Assembly: GCF_006715305.1 (NCBI RefSeq)
Contig: NZ_VFMY01000001.1
Span: forward strand, 1,116,001-1,180,000
Reading direction: 5' to 3'
Source of the DNA: Arthrobacter sp. SLBN-100
GTDB lineage: Bacteria; Actinomycetota; Actinomycetes; Actinomycetales; Micrococcaceae
Length of the DNA stretch: 64,000 nucleotides
A program made the position numbers and the translations under genes. This document shows positions 38,161 to 47,557 of this stretch, one piece after another (position 1 is the stretch's first letter; each line of letters starts with the position of its first letter). Below the pieces are notes generated by a model, which was given only the letters and a program-made list of their open reading frames with translations, made no database searches and was not told where the DNA came from.

Positions 38161-38967
38161 TCAGCCCAGCTCCATGAGCCGTGCAGGATCCTCCACCGGC
38201 AGGGTGCCGTTGACCACCGCCGTGACCTGAAGCTGGTTGAGGACCAGGCTGCCGCCCACCGTGGAGAGGAAGGCGGTGTCTGCCGAGTCCCGGCCGGCAG
38301 TAATACGCAGCATCGATTCCCGCGGCGCCAGACCCGTGGGATCGATGACGTGCCAGGCACCCTCCACGTACGCCTCGGCCACGGCGTGGAAATCCATCGG
38401 GTTAAGGCCGGGGGCGTAGACGGCGGCGAGCCTGGCGGGAATATCCTTGGAGCGGAGCAATGCAATGGCAAGGTGCGCGAAATCCCGGCACACCCCGCGC
38501 CGGCTGAGCAGGGTTTCCACTGCACCGTCGGTGCCCCGGGATGATCCGCTGAGGTAGCGCAGTTCCCCGTTCACCCAGTTCCTGACGGCGTGCAGCAGCT
38601 CGCCGCCCTGGACTCCTTCGAACTCGGCATAAGCAGTGGGCAGGAGCCGGTCGGACTCTGCATAGCGGCTGGGCCGGACGTAGCGGATCCGGTCGGCGAG
38701 CTCCGCCTCCTCCCGCCCGGCTTTCCCGGCCACTGTGGCGCTATACTCCACTGTCACCTCCGCCGGCTCGGCGAACTCCATGTAGTGGAACCGGCCGCCG
38801 TGGTTGTCGGCTACCTCAGTCAGCGGAACCTGCTCTCCCCCCGCCACCACCGACAGGGACTCCGCGAAGGAGGAGTAGCCGCTGTTCTTCGCTACTGCGA
38901 TGGCCATGGCCACCTTGGTATTGGCTGCGGTCTTGAAGACCAGTCGGGCGGAAACACTGCGTTCCAT
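38161..38967 (-). CDS. Transglutaminase-like cysteine protease-fold protein
   Basis: 268 residues. The catalytic triad is visible: Cys160 in RRGVCRDFAH, His194 in MDFHAVAEAY and Asp209 in VIDPTG. An N-terminal beta-rich region (about 1-100) precedes it, as in the bacterial Tgl/YebA-like group with a transglutaminase N-terminal domain. There is no signal peptide. Activity could be peptide crosslinking or hydrolysis; the substrate is unknown. The start is ATG with GAAAGAG upstream. It is convergent with the MarR gene (29-bp gap). Confidence 0.88.
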   Translation of the reverse strand: MERSVSARLVFKTAANTKVAMAIAVAKNSGYSSFAESLSVVAGGEQVPLTEVADNHGGRFHYMEFAEPAEVTVEYSATVAGKAGREEAELADRIRYVRPSRYAESDRLLPTAYAEFEGVQGGELLHAVRNWVNGELRYLSGSSRGTDGAVETLLSRRGVCRDFAHLAIALLRSKDIPARLAAVYAPGLNPMDFHAVAEAYVEGAWHVIDPTGLAPRESMLRITAGRDSADTAFLSTVGGSLVLNQLQVTAVVNGTLPVEDPARLMELG

Positions 38968-39042
38968 GGCTCTTTCGGGGTTGGAGGCGGTGGAAGAGAA
39001 GTCGCCGCCTGGCCCGGCGCATGATGGTGGCCGGGAACGGGA

Positions 39043-39849
39043 CTAGTTTTTGATCTTCAGAGACATTAGCATCCGCTGGACGTTGGCAAACTCCGGGCTT
39101 TCGCCGGTATACCGGGCGGCCTCGCCAAGGGTGTCGAAAGCCTGGGCGGGAGCGACTTTTTCGTCGGGGGAAAAGGCTTTGACGGCCACCAGGTCGCCGA
39201 AGGAGTAGTCACCCTTTCCTGCCGGACCACGAACAATGTTGCGGAGCTCGCAGGCCTGTCCATCCGCGCCGCCCACCAGATTGGTGATGCCGTAGGAACC
39301 AAAGTAGCGGTACCCCTGGATCACGCGGAAGACCACCCTCGGCGGTATGGTCCCCTCCCCGCCTGCCGCGGAAAGCTCCACCGGAACGCTGCTGATGACT
39401 GTGTAGGGCCGCTTCGCGGCGTCCGTGCATTCAGCGGACGACGGCGGCAGCCCGGTCCGCAGCGCTGCCATAAAGGTACCGTCGGGCTTCTTCACTTCAA
39501 TCTTCAGGGCGCCGGGCAAGGTGCCTTCCTCCGGCGCGACGGACTGCGCGATCCAGTCCTGCGGGAGGTCGAAGCTTACGGTCTTGCCTGGATCCGAAAA
39601 AGTCTTCCAGGCGGACGCTGTTGCCACTGCCTGCGGCGAGCCGGATGAGGTGGCGGCGGGAGTGGCAGTGTCCGAGGCGGTTGCCGATGAGGAGTCCGCG
39701 GCTGCCGGGGCGGTGGTGCCTGTGCCGGCGGGGCCCGGCTGCGCTGTCCACCCTGGCGCAGTGGAATCCGCCGTCGCGCACCCTGCAAGAAGGGTGCCAA
39801 CCACCAGCAGCGCTCCGGACAGGACAGTCGTTGTCGCCTTGGCTTTCAT
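39043..39849 (-). CDS. Hypothetical lipoprotein
   Basis: 268 residues. The signal TTTVLSGALLVVGTLLAGC ends in lipobox LAGC at Cys24. A Thr/Ala/Ser-rich spacer (about 25-80) leads to a globular part beginning near WKTFSDPGKTVSFDLPQDW, a pattern seen in secreted PsbP/LpqN-like actinobacterial lipoproteins; assignment to that family is tentative. The function is unknown. It lies 75 bp upstream of the transglutaminase gene on the same strand and may share its transcript. Confidence 0.75.
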   Translation of the reverse strand: MKAKATTTVLSGALLVVGTLLAGCATADSTAPGWTAQPGPAGTGTTAPAAADSSSATASDTATPAATSSGSPQAVATASAWKTFSDPGKTVSFDLPQDWIAQSVAPEEGTLPGALKIEVKKPDGTFMAALRTGLPPSSAECTDAAKRPYTVISSVPVELSAAGGEGTIPPRVVFRVIQGYRYFGSYGITNLVGGADGQACELRNIVRGPAGKGDYSFGDLVAVKAFSPDEKVAPAQAFDTLGEAARYTGESPEFANVQRMLMSLKIKN

Positions 39850-39992
39850 GCAGCCAGCCTAGCCGCGCCGCCCCCGCGGGGCGTTGACCTTGGCGGCGTT
39901 TCTGCTGGCCCCCGGCCCGAACGGAAGCGGCGCGCCCACCGGAGTGTCGCCGTCGAGCGGTATCCCTGCGCCTTGCGACTAGGCTGGTGGCT

Positions 39993-40652
39993 ATGGAAGA
40001 GCATCGGGGCGCAGCCGAAGAAAGCCGGACGGACATCTCCGCCGTCGACATCGCTGACTGGCGGCTGCGGACTTTTGCGCTGTACCACAACGTCCGAAAG
40101 ATCTCAGCTGAAAGCCCGGCGGAGGCGCACACCTATTGGCGCCACCAACGCGACCTGATGTTTGCCACGCATCCGGCCTCCGCTTTGACCCCTGAAGACC
40201 AGGCGCGCTTTTCCGGGCTCAAAACGGCTGACTATGATCCGATCTACCGGTTCCATGTTCCGCTGACCAAGGAGGGTGCGGGCCGGGAAATCAGCGTGGA
40301 GACGGGCACCGACGGCGCAGTCCGCTTCATCCGGCTGGGCACCTTCGACCTCCCGGAAGTGGGACAGCTCGCGGTATGGAGGCTGCAGGGGTACGGTGGC
40401 GGTATTTTTGTGCCGTTCAGGGATGCCACGGCTGGCGTGCCCGGAGGCAGCTACGGGGCCGGACGCTATCTGCTGGACACCATCAAGGGCGCGTTCCACG
40501 GGGTCCAGGGGTCCGGCCCGGACGCCATGTTCATCCTGGACTTCAACTTTGCCTACAATCCGTCGTGCGCCTACAACGACGCCTGGGCCTGCCCCCTTCC
40601 GGGACCGTCCAACCGCCTGGCCGTGGAGATTCCGGTGGGCGAGCTCTACTGA
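39993..40652 (+). CDS. DUF1684-domain protein
   Basis: 219 residues from ATG 39993. The DUF1684 signature is strong: GYGGGIFVPFRDAT, YGAGRYLLDTIKGA, LDFNFAYNPSCAYNDAWACP and the final NRLAVEIPVGE. The biochemical role of the family is not established. It has no signal peptide, so it is cytoplasmic. There is no Shine-Dalgarno; TAGGCT ends seven bases before the ATG (39980-39985), so the mRNA is probably leaderless and the in-frame GTG at 39987 is not the start. Confidence 0.88.
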   Translation: MEEHRGAAEESRTDISAVDIADWRLRTFALYHNVRKISAESPAEAHTYWRHQRDLMFATHPASALTPEDQARFSGLKTADYDPIYRFHVPLTKEGAGREISVETGTDGAVRFIRLGTFDLPEVGQLAVWRLQGYGGGIFVPFRDATAGVPGGSYGAGRYLLDTIKGAFHGVQGSGPDAMFILDFNFAYNPSCAYNDAWACPLPGPSNRLAVEIPVGELY

Positions 40653-40706
40653 CCACATCCGGCGTCAGCGGTCCGTAAAGCTGTTAGCGGCCCGTAGGAT
40701 TCCCTC

Positions 40707-41552
40707 ATGACTGCACTCCCCCGCCGCATTGCCCGTGTCCGTCCGGTATCCGCTGCCCATCCGGCGGAGCAGTTCTTCGTGGCCAGCGACGCGGCAGTTT
40801 TTGCAGGTGCCGAAGGCGGCACGTGGACGGTCACGGGAAGCCCCTTTTGGGGATCCCCGGCCAACGCCTCCAGCTACCCACGGGAAGGGTGGCAGCCCGG
40901 GGACCGCGTGCGGGAGGACTCCTTCAGCTTCCTCGCTCCCAGCGTGCCGGCCAACGTCCTGGGAATGGCGCACAACACGGGCCAGTCCGGGCGGTACCTG
41001 CCGCCCCAGGCGTTCCATAAGGCGGCCACCAGCGTCATCGGGCCGGGCGACGCGATTGAGCTGGCCCCCGGAATGCGGCGGGTAGACCCGGAAGCGGAGC
41101 TGGCCGTGGTAATCGGAACCAAGGTCCGGGGACTGACTCCTGCCAATGCCCGCGACGCGGTCCTGGGTTTCACCATTGGGAACGACGTCACGTGCCGGGA
41201 TCTGCAGAAGACCGATGAACTCTGGATCAGCGCCAAGAGCCAGGACACGTTCACGCCCGCGGGACCGTGGATTGTCACCGGCCTGGACGAAGCCGACCTC
41301 GCCGTCGATGTGGTCCTCAATGGCACCCCGTTGCAGGCCGCCAGCACCGCTGACCTTGGCTGGAAGGTTGATGAGGTCCTCGTTTACCTGACATCGTTTA
41401 TGACCCTGTACCCGGGCGATCTGGTGCTGACGGGCTTTCCGGCAGAGTGCGCACCCTTGAGCCCGGGTGACACCGTGGCGTGCCGGGTGCAGGGCGTCGG
41501 GGAGCTCGTGAACCCGGTGAAGACTTCCCCTTGGTCGGGCCACGCCGGATAA
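40707..41552 (+). CDS. Fumarylacetoacetate hydrolase-family protein (second copy)
   Basis: 281 residues. Metal ligands are Glu129 and Glu131 in DPEAELAVVIG and Asp160 in IGNDVTCRDLQ, with the family pattern kept to the C-terminal GDLVLTGFPAECAPLSPGD. The usual TGTPAGVG is changed to TGFPAECA, so substrate preference may differ from the gltX-linked copy. It follows the DUF1684 gene and precedes the VOC gene on the same strand. TAGGAT ends exactly six bases before the ATG (40695-40700), predicting a leaderless transcript. Confidence 0.9.
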   Translation: MTALPRRIARVRPVSAAHPAEQFFVASDAAVFAGAEGGTWTVTGSPFWGSPANASSYPREGWQPGDRVREDSFSFLAPSVPANVLGMAHNTGQSGRYLPPQAFHKAATSVIGPGDAIELAPGMRRVDPEAELAVVIGTKVRGLTPANARDAVLGFTIGNDVTCRDLQKTDELWISAKSQDTFTPAGPWIVTGLDEADLAVDVVLNGTPLQAASTADLGWKVDEVLVYLTSFMTLYPGDLVLTGFPAECAPLSPGDTVACRVQGVGELVNPVKTSPWSGHAG

Positions 41553-41577
41553 ACCGCCAGGGCGGTACGGTTGAGTT

Positions 41578-42267
41578 GTGGACGCCCGAATCGATCACCT
41601 GGTCATCGCCGCCGATTCGCTGGAGCAAGGCGCAGCCTGGTGCGCGGCAACGTTCGGCGTTGAGCCCTCCGGTGGTGGCAAGCACCCGCTGATGGGTACC
41701 CACAACCGGGTGATTGCGATCAGCAGCGAGAGCTTTCCCGACTGCTACCTCGAGGTCATCGCGATCGATCCCGGCGCGCCGGCGCCGGGGCGGCCGCGCT
41801 GGTTCGGGCTCGACCACCCCGAGGTGCGCGCGGCTGTCCGCGAATCCCCTCGGCTGGTGCACGCAGTGGCGCGCACGTGCAGGATCGAGATGCTGCACCG
41901 GGACCTTGCCAGCTTTGCCCTCAACCCCGGCGAGTTGCGGGCAGCGCAGCGCGACACGCCTCACGGACTGTTGAAGTGGCGAATCACCATCCGCGACGAC
42001 GGCCGCACTGAGTGCGCAGGCGCCCTGCCCAGCCTGATCGAGTGGGAAGGACAACATCCGTGTGCCAACATGCCCCCCAGCGATGTGTCGCTGCGGAGCC
42101 TGGTGCTGCGCGGCGTTCCCAGCCGGGCCGTCGACGTGCTGAAGCTTCCGGCCGTTCACGCGGGCCCGATCGACGGAGTGCAGAACGCACCGCTCACCGC
42201 GACGGTGGAATCGCCGGGCGGCCGAGTTGTGCTCGATGCATGGCACTTCGGGGCTGAACCGCGCTGA
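41578..42267 (+). CDS. Glyoxalase-like (VOC superfamily) protein
   Basis: 229 residues from GTG 41578. The start RIDHLVIAADSLEQGAAWCA and GKHPLMGTHNRVIAIS matches the glyoxalase-3-like domain of about 175 residues. The reaction is unknown. TACGGT (41566-41571) ends six bases before the GTG, another leaderless start. It is 25 bp after the FAH-family gene and convergent with the cysteine desulfurase gene (39-bp gap). Confidence 0.85.
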   Translation: MDARIDHLVIAADSLEQGAAWCAATFGVEPSGGGKHPLMGTHNRVIAISSESFPDCYLEVIAIDPGAPAPGRPRWFGLDHPEVRAAVRESPRLVHAVARTCRIEMLHRDLASFALNPGELRAAQRDTPHGLLKWRITIRDDGRTECAGALPSLIEWEGQHPCANMPPSDVSLRSLVLRGVPSRAVDVLKLPAVHAGPIDGVQNAPLTATVESPGGRVVLDAWHFGAEPR

Positions 42268-42306
42268 AGCCGGCAGAGCGGGGGCGCTCCCTCTTCGGAG
42301 GCAGCC

Positions 42307-43461
42307 TTAGGCGCCCAGCGACCGAACGCGTCCGACGGCGGATTCCACCGCTGCGGCGGCCGCTTCCAGATCCGCGTCGGTCACCGCTGCGTCAAAGCTG
42401 AACCGGACGGCCGTCTGTGCCACCTCGGGCGCAATGCCCAGTGCTGTAAGCACCGGCGACGGCGCGTCTGAGCCCGCCGCGCAGGCTGAACCACTGGAGC
42501 AGACGACACCCTGGCGTTCCAGCTCAAGGAGCACCGACTCGCCGCTGGTTCCCGGGAAGCAGAAGGACGCAACTGAAGGCAGCCGCTCGGTGGGATGCCC
42601 GGTAAGGATCGCGCCCGGAACACCGGTGAGTACAGCATCAATGAACGCGTCCCGCAGGCCCGCCACCCGCCGTCGTTGTTCCGCCTGGCGGGCCTGGGCC
42701 AGGGTCAGTGCGGTGGCGAGGCCCACGGCTCCGGCCACGTTCTCTGTTCCTGACCGGCGGCCGCGTTCCTGCCCGCCGCCGTGGATCAGCGGCTCGAGTT
42801 TGGTGCGGCCGCGGACGAACAGCACACCGCACCCCTTGGGCGCCCCCAGCTTGTGCCCCGAAATGCTCATCGCGTCCACACCCAGCGCCTTGGTGTCCAA
42901 CGGCAGCCATCCGGCCGCCTGGACGGCGTCGGTGTGGAACGGGATGCCCAGTCCGTGTGCCAGGGCGGCCAGTTCAGCAATGGGCTGGACCGTTCCCACC
43001 TCGTTGTTGGCGTACATGACACTGGCCACCGCAGTTTCCGGCGTCAGCAGGGCCCGGAAGTCCTCCGGCGTCACGCGTCCCGTCCGGTCAACGGGCACCA
43101 CGTCAACGGCGAAGCCGTGGAAGCGCTCCAGGTACCTGGCCGATTCCTCCACTGCGGGATGTTCGACGGCGCTGATCACCACCCGGTTCAGCTGGGGGTC
43201 CACAGCCTGCCGGGCCAGGGCAATGCCCTTGACGGCGAGGTTGTCCGCCTCGGTTCCGCCCGCGGTGAAGGTCACTTCGCCGGGCCGGCAGCCCAGCACC
43301 GCGGCCACGGACCGGCGTGCATCCGCGAGCGCGGTGGCAGCGGCCTCGCCCAGGGTGTGGTGGCTGGAGGGGTTGCCGAACTCTGCGGTGAGGTAGGGCC
43401 ACATGGCGTCCAGCACTTCACGGCGGACGGGTGTTGTGGCGGCGGCGTCAAGGAAGATCAT
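42307..43461 (-). CDS. Cysteine desulfurase (NifS/IscS-like), nad-operon linked
   Basis: 384 residues. The PLP lysine is in SGHKLGAPKGCG and the persulfide cysteine in the SSGSACAAGSDAPS loop; FLDAAATTPVRREVL is the typical N-terminus. It releases sulfur from cysteine. Its place four bases after nadC in the nadABC operon suggests it builds the [4Fe-4S] cluster of NadA, as proposed for other NifS-like genes in nad operons. Confidence 0.93.
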   Translation of the reverse strand: MIFLDAAATTPVRREVLDAMWPYLTAEFGNPSSHHTLGEAAATALADARRSVAAVLGCRPGEVTFTAGGTEADNLAVKGIALARQAVDPQLNRVVISAVEHPAVEESARYLERFHGFAVDVVPVDRTGRVTPEDFRALLTPETAVASVMYANNEVGTVQPIAELAALAHGLGIPFHTDAVQAAGWLPLDTKALGVDAMSISGHKLGAPKGCGVLFVRGRTKLEPLIHGGGQERGRRSGTENVAGAVGLATALTLAQARQAEQRRRVAGLRDAFIDAVLTGVPGAILTGHPTERLPSVASFCFPGTSGESVLLELERQGVVCSSGSACAAGSDAPSPVLTALGIAPEVAQTAVRFSFDAAVTDADLEAAAAAVESAVGRVRSLGA

Positions 43462-43465
43462 GGGT

Positions 43466-44395
43466 TCACCCGACCGTCAGTTCCACATCCAGCCCGAGGT
43501 CCAGGGCGGCCACCGTGTGCGTCAGGGCGCCGATGGAGATGACGTCCACTCCGGTGCCGGCGATCCCTGCCACGGTCCCGAGGTTCACGTTCCCGCTGGC
43601 TTCAACCCGGGCGCGGCCAGCAACCAGTGCCACGCCGGCCCTCAGCTCCTCCACGGTGAAGTTGTCCAGCATGATGGTGTCCACGCCGGCCGCCAGCACG
43701 GGCTCGATCTGGTCCATCCGGTCCACCTCCACCTCGAAGTGCGTGGTGTGTCCCAGCTGTGCCCTGGCTGCCGCCAGCAGGTCCGTCAGCCTGGCCGGGT
43801 CCCCTCCCGTCATCACGGCGAGGTGGTTGTCCTTGGCCAGTACGGCGTCGGAGAGGCTGTACCGGTGGTTGGCGCCGCCGCCGCAGCGCACCGCGAACCG
43901 CTCCAGGATCCGCAGCCCGGGCGTCGTCTTGCGGGTGTCCGTGATCCGGGCGGACGTACCCTCCGTCAGCTGGACAAACTCTGCCGTCCTCGTGGCGATG
44001 GCGGACATGCGCTGCACGAGGTTCAGGGCCACCCGTTCGGCGAGCAGCACGGACCGGGCGCGTCCGCTGACCCGCGCGAGGTGCGTGCCGGCGTCGAACT
44101 TTTCCCCGTCGGCGAGCAGCAGCTCCACGTCGGTTTCCGGGTCCACCAGCAGCATGGCGTCCCGAAACACGGTGGCGCCGCTGAAGACCCCGGGTACGCG
44201 GGCGTTCAGCACTGCGGTGGCGCGGGCGGCGGCGGGAATCAGCAGCTGGGAGGTGATGTCCCCGGCAGGAGCATCCTCGGCGAACGCCCGCTCCAGGATT
44301 TCCCGCACGGGAGCCGAGGGCAGCGTCAGGTCCAGCCGCGGGGCGCCGGTAACCGGTTCAGTTGCGGGATTGCCGGTCATGGTCAGTTCAGTCAT
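43466..44395 (-). CDS. nadC: Nicotinate-nucleotide pyrophosphorylase (quinolinate phosphoribosyltransferase)
   Basis: 309 residues from ATG 44395, which overlaps the nadB stop by 8 bp; ATG 44380 is an alternative. NadC joins quinolinate to PRPP and decarboxylates it to nicotinate mononucleotide. Visible signatures are EDAPAGDITSQLLI near the start, RKTTPGLRILERFAVRCGGG with the PRPP/quinolinate-binding Arg and Lys residues, and VDTIMLDNFT, VEASGNVNL in the barrel. It is fourth in the nrtR-nadA-nadB-nadC-desulfurase operon. Confidence 0.96.
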   Translation of the reverse strand: MTELTMTGNPATEPVTGAPRLDLTLPSAPVREILERAFAEDAPAGDITSQLLIPAAARATAVLNARVPGVFSGATVFRDAMLLVDPETDVELLLADGEKFDAGTHLARVSGRARSVLLAERVALNLVQRMSAIATRTAEFVQLTEGTSARITDTRKTTPGLRILERFAVRCGGGANHRYSLSDAVLAKDNHLAVMTGGDPARLTDLLAAARAQLGHTTHFEVEVDRMDQIEPVLAAGVDTIMLDNFTVEELRAGVALVAGRARVEASGNVNLGTVAGIAGTGVDVISIGALTHTVAALDLGLDVELTVG

Positions 44396-46253
44396 GGACG
44401 AGGCTCGCTTTCGGGCGGGTTCGGGAAGATTCTTCGAATTCGGCAGCGATACCGGCAGCATCGGCCGGGTCATCGCTGCGGTAGTGGGCGCCCAGCGACT
44501 CCGTGCGCTGTTGTGCAGCAGCCACCAGCAGCTGCGCAGCCAACAACAGGTTCCGGTCCTCATGCAGGCGGGTGTCTGTGCCAGCGGCAACAGTGTCGGG
44601 ACGATCGACGGCGGCCCAATCAGCAAGTGCCCCCGCCGCCTCCCGGAGCAGCTCCCCAGAGCGAAGCACCCCGGCCTTGGCAGTCATCAACCGGCGCAGT
44701 GCCTCCCGCGAGAAAGGAGTTTCACGCCCCCCACCCCCATCCCCTTGCCCACCGAAGTTGGCCAGCAGGCTCCCGGCCGGAGCAGTAAATTCGGCCGCCT
44801 CGCCTTCAAAAGCAGCAGGGAAGGTGACATGCATACGGTCGCGCGAAGGTGCCCCGGAAGCATGCGTCAAAGGGAGGCCGCCAGCGGCCGAGCTAGCATG
44901 CGGAGGGGTGCCTTCACGCGACCCCCAACCAAGGTCACCAGCCAGGAAGTCTTCAACAGCGCGCCGGCCGAAGACGAGTCCTTCGAGGAGGGAGTTGCTG
45001 GCCAGCCGGTTTGCACCTTGGACACCGGTGCAGGCAACTTCGCCGACGGCGTATAGCCCGGGAACCGTGGTCCGGCCATGGAGGTCGGTGGCTACGCCGC
45101 CCATCCAGTAGTGGGCCGCCGGCGCAACAGGGACCAGTTCGCGGGTCCAGTCGATACCGGCGTCGCGGGTGCGCCGGCTGAGGGTGGGGAACCGCTTCGC
45201 CAGGAAGCCCGGGCCTTGGCTGCGCTCGATCCCCCGCGCGTCGAGGTAGACGTGGCCGTTGGGGTCGCCGAGCTTGGCCAGGTGCAGGGCGATGCTGCGG
45301 GACACGACGTCGCGCGGGGCGAGTTCCGCGTCGGGGTGGTAGGCCCGCATGAACCGTTTGCCGTTGCCATCGACGAGGAGGGCTCCTTCACCGCGGACGG
45401 CTTCAGAGATGAGGAGCGGATCCTGGTCCAGCCCGCCCGCTGTGCCGGCGTTCGCGGCGCTGGCGGCGGGAACGAGGCAGGTGGGGTGGAACTGGAAGAA
45501 TTCCAGGTCAGCCGCTGCCGCCCCGGCGCGGACAGCGAGCGCAAGGCCGTCGGCGGTGGCCACCGCGGGGTTGGTGGTCTGGGCGAACAACTGGCCTGCT
45601 CCGCCAGTGGCCAGCAGGACAGCGTCCCCGTGAACGCAGGCTGAGCGGCCGTCCTGAAGGAACTCAACACCGTTCACGGTCCCTTGTTCCTGCAGGAGTG
45701 CGGTGGCGTGGGCGCCGGTGTGAATCGTCAGGGTACCGGCCGCTTGCCGGGCAAGCACCGCACGGATCAGGGCCCCGGCGGTCTTCGCACCCGTAGCGTC
45801 GCCGCCCGCATGGAGGATGCGGGGGGCGGAATGCGCCGCTTCCAGCCCCAGTGCCGGCCCGTCCTCGGCCCCGGGATCAAAATGCACGCCGAACCGCTCC
45901 AGCCCGGCAATCTCCCGGGAGGCCTCGGTGCACATCAGCCGGACCGCCGCTTCGCTGCAATGCCCCGCGCCGGCCTGGAGTGTGTCGGTGATGTGTGCCG
46001 CCACTGTGTCCCCGGGAGCGGGCTCGTCCAGCACTGCGGAGATACCGCCCTGGGCATACCAGGTGTTGCTCGCGCGAAGCTGGCCTTTGCTCAACAGCAC
46101 CACGGCGGCGCCGGCATCCGCCGCCAGCAGTGCGGCGTAGAGTCCGGCAATTCCGCTGCCGACGACGATCAGCCGCCGGCGCGCAGTGTCGCCGCCGTTG
46201 CCCGGCGTCGTGGGTCCCGTCCCCTGGGTGGGCATGTCCGAGTGCCGGTTCAT
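44388..46253 (-). CDS. nadB: L-aspartate oxidase
   Basis: 621 residues from ATG 46253, whose A is also the last base of the nadA stop (TAATG). FAD motif VGSGIAGLYAALLAADAGA lies near residue 31. SKGQLRASNTWYAQGGISAV and the active-site GGVATDLHGRTTVPGLYAVGE are family signatures. It oxidises aspartate to iminoaspartate for NadA. The C-terminal part contains a Gly/Pro-rich insertion (around FGGQGDGGGGRE), which makes the protein longer than typical NadB. Confidence 0.95.
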   Translation of the reverse strand: MNRHSDMPTQGTGPTTPGNGGDTARRRLIVVGSGIAGLYAALLAADAGAAVVLLSKGQLRASNTWYAQGGISAVLDEPAPGDTVAAHITDTLQAGAGHCSEAAVRLMCTEASREIAGLERFGVHFDPGAEDGPALGLEAAHSAPRILHAGGDATGAKTAGALIRAVLARQAAGTLTIHTGAHATALLQEQGTVNGVEFLQDGRSACVHGDAVLLATGGAGQLFAQTTNPAVATADGLALAVRAGAAAADLEFFQFHPTCLVPAASAANAGTAGGLDQDPLLISEAVRGEGALLVDGNGKRFMRAYHPDAELAPRDVVSRSIALHLAKLGDPNGHVYLDARGIERSQGPGFLAKRFPTLSRRTRDAGIDWTRELVPVAPAAHYWMGGVATDLHGRTTVPGLYAVGEVACTGVQGANRLASNSLLEGLVFGRRAVEDFLAGDLGWGSREGTPPHASSAAGGLPLTHASGAPSRDRMHVTFPAAFEGEAAEFTAPAGSLLANFGGQGDGGGGRETPFSREALRRLMTAKAGVLRSGELLREAAGALADWAAVDRPDTVAAGTDTRLHEDRNLLLAAQLLVAAAQQRTESLGAHYRSDDPADAAGIAAEFEESSRTRPKASLVHD

Positions 46254-47557
46254 TACGGCCTGGCGGCGAGCATGCGCTCGAGCGCGGTGCGGGCGTGGTC
46301 CTGCACGGAGTCCGCCACGGTGATCCGGTTGACGATCCGCCCGGCAACCAGCTCCTCGAGGACCCAGGCAAGATACCCCGGGTGGATCCGGTACATGGTG
46401 GAGCAGGGGCAAATCACGGGGTCCAGGCAGAAGATGGTGTGCTGCGGGTATTCGGCAGCGAGCCGGTTCACCATGTTGATCTCGGTGCCGATGGCGAACG
46501 TGGTGGGCCCGGTGGCGGCCGCGATGGCCTTCTTGATGAAGTCGGTGGAGCCGGCCGAGTCAGCCGCGTCCACCACCTCCATGGGGCATTCCGGGTGGAC
46601 GATCACCTGGACGCCGGGGAAGTCGGCCCTGGCCTTCTCGATCTGCGCCACGTTAAAGCGCTTGTGCACTGAACAGAATCCGTGCCACAGGATGACCCGG
46701 GAATCCAGGAGTGCCTGCTCGTCGTTGCCGCCAAGGTCCTTGCGGGGATTCCACATGGGCATCTGCTCCAGGGGCACGCCCAGTGCCTTGGCGGTGTTGC
46801 GCCCCAGGTGCTGGTCCGGGAAGAACAGAACCCGCTGGCCGCGCTCGAACGCCCACTCCAGGACGGTCTTCGCATTCGAGGACGTGCAGACAATGCCGCC
46901 GTGCTCGCCGCAGAAAGCCTTCAGGGCTGCGGAGGAATTCATATAGGTGACGGGAATGACCGGAACCCGCCCCTCGGCGTCGGGCTCCGTGCCGAAGATT
47001 TCCTCAAGCTGCTCCCAGCACTCCGCCACGGAGTCGGCGTCGGCCATGTCCGCCATCGAGCAGCCGGCTGCCAGGTTGGGCAGGATGACGGCCTGCTCGG
47101 GTGCGGAGAGGATGTCAGCGGTTTCGGCCATGAAGTGGACACCGCAGAACACGATGGCCTCTGTATCCGGCCGGGTGAGCGCGGCGTTGGCCAGCTGGAA
47201 GGAGTCGCCCACGAAGTCCGCGTACTGGATGACTTCATCGCGCTGGTAAAAGTGCCCCAGGATGACGGCCCGGTCGCCCAGCGCAGCCTTGGCGGCGAGG
47301 ATCCTTTCGCCCAGCTCGGCGTCGCTTGCGCGCTTGTACTCCTCCGGCAGTTGCCCCTGGCGCGGCGTTGCGGCGGGGGCTACGTCCGCGCTGGAGGCAC
47401 CGGGGCCGTAGGCGGGAACGCCGGCGAGCGCCTCGGCAAGGTCGTAGTCCCATGGGCCTTTGGCCAGGGCGGGGCTGCAGGTGCTGCCCTTCGCCGCCGT
47501 GCCGTTCTCGGCCTGTTCGCGCGTGATCAGCTGGATTGCTGTGTTGACGCTGCTCAT
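46253..47557 (-). CDS. nadA: Quinolinate synthase A
   Basis: 434 residues, the long form. NadA condenses iminoaspartate with dihydroxyacetone phosphate. Cluster cysteines are expected in FCGVHFMAETADIL, in the central segment FCGEHGGIVCTSSN, and in VICPCSTMYRIHPGYL near the end. AVILGHFYQRDEVIQYADFVGDSF is the conserved first domain. The start ATG overlaps the nrtR stop (ATGA) and has AGGAG upstream. Confidence 0.96.
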   Translation of the reverse strand: MSSVNTAIQLITREQAENGTAAKGSTCSPALAKGPWDYDLAEALAGVPAYGPGASSADVAPAATPRQGQLPEEYKRASDAELGERILAAKAALGDRAVILGHFYQRDEVIQYADFVGDSFQLANAALTRPDTEAIVFCGVHFMAETADILSAPEQAVILPNLAAGCSMADMADADSVAECWEQLEEIFGTEPDAEGRVPVIPVTYMNSSAALKAFCGEHGGIVCTSSNAKTVLEWAFERGQRVLFFPDQHLGRNTAKALGVPLEQMPMWNPRKDLGGNDEQALLDSRVILWHGFCSVHKRFNVAQIEKARADFPGVQVIVHPECPMEVVDAADSAGSTDFIKKAIAAATGPTTFAIGTEINMVNRLAAEYPQHTIFCLDPVICPCSTMYRIHPGYLAWVLEELVAGRIVNRITVADSVQDHARTALERMLAARP

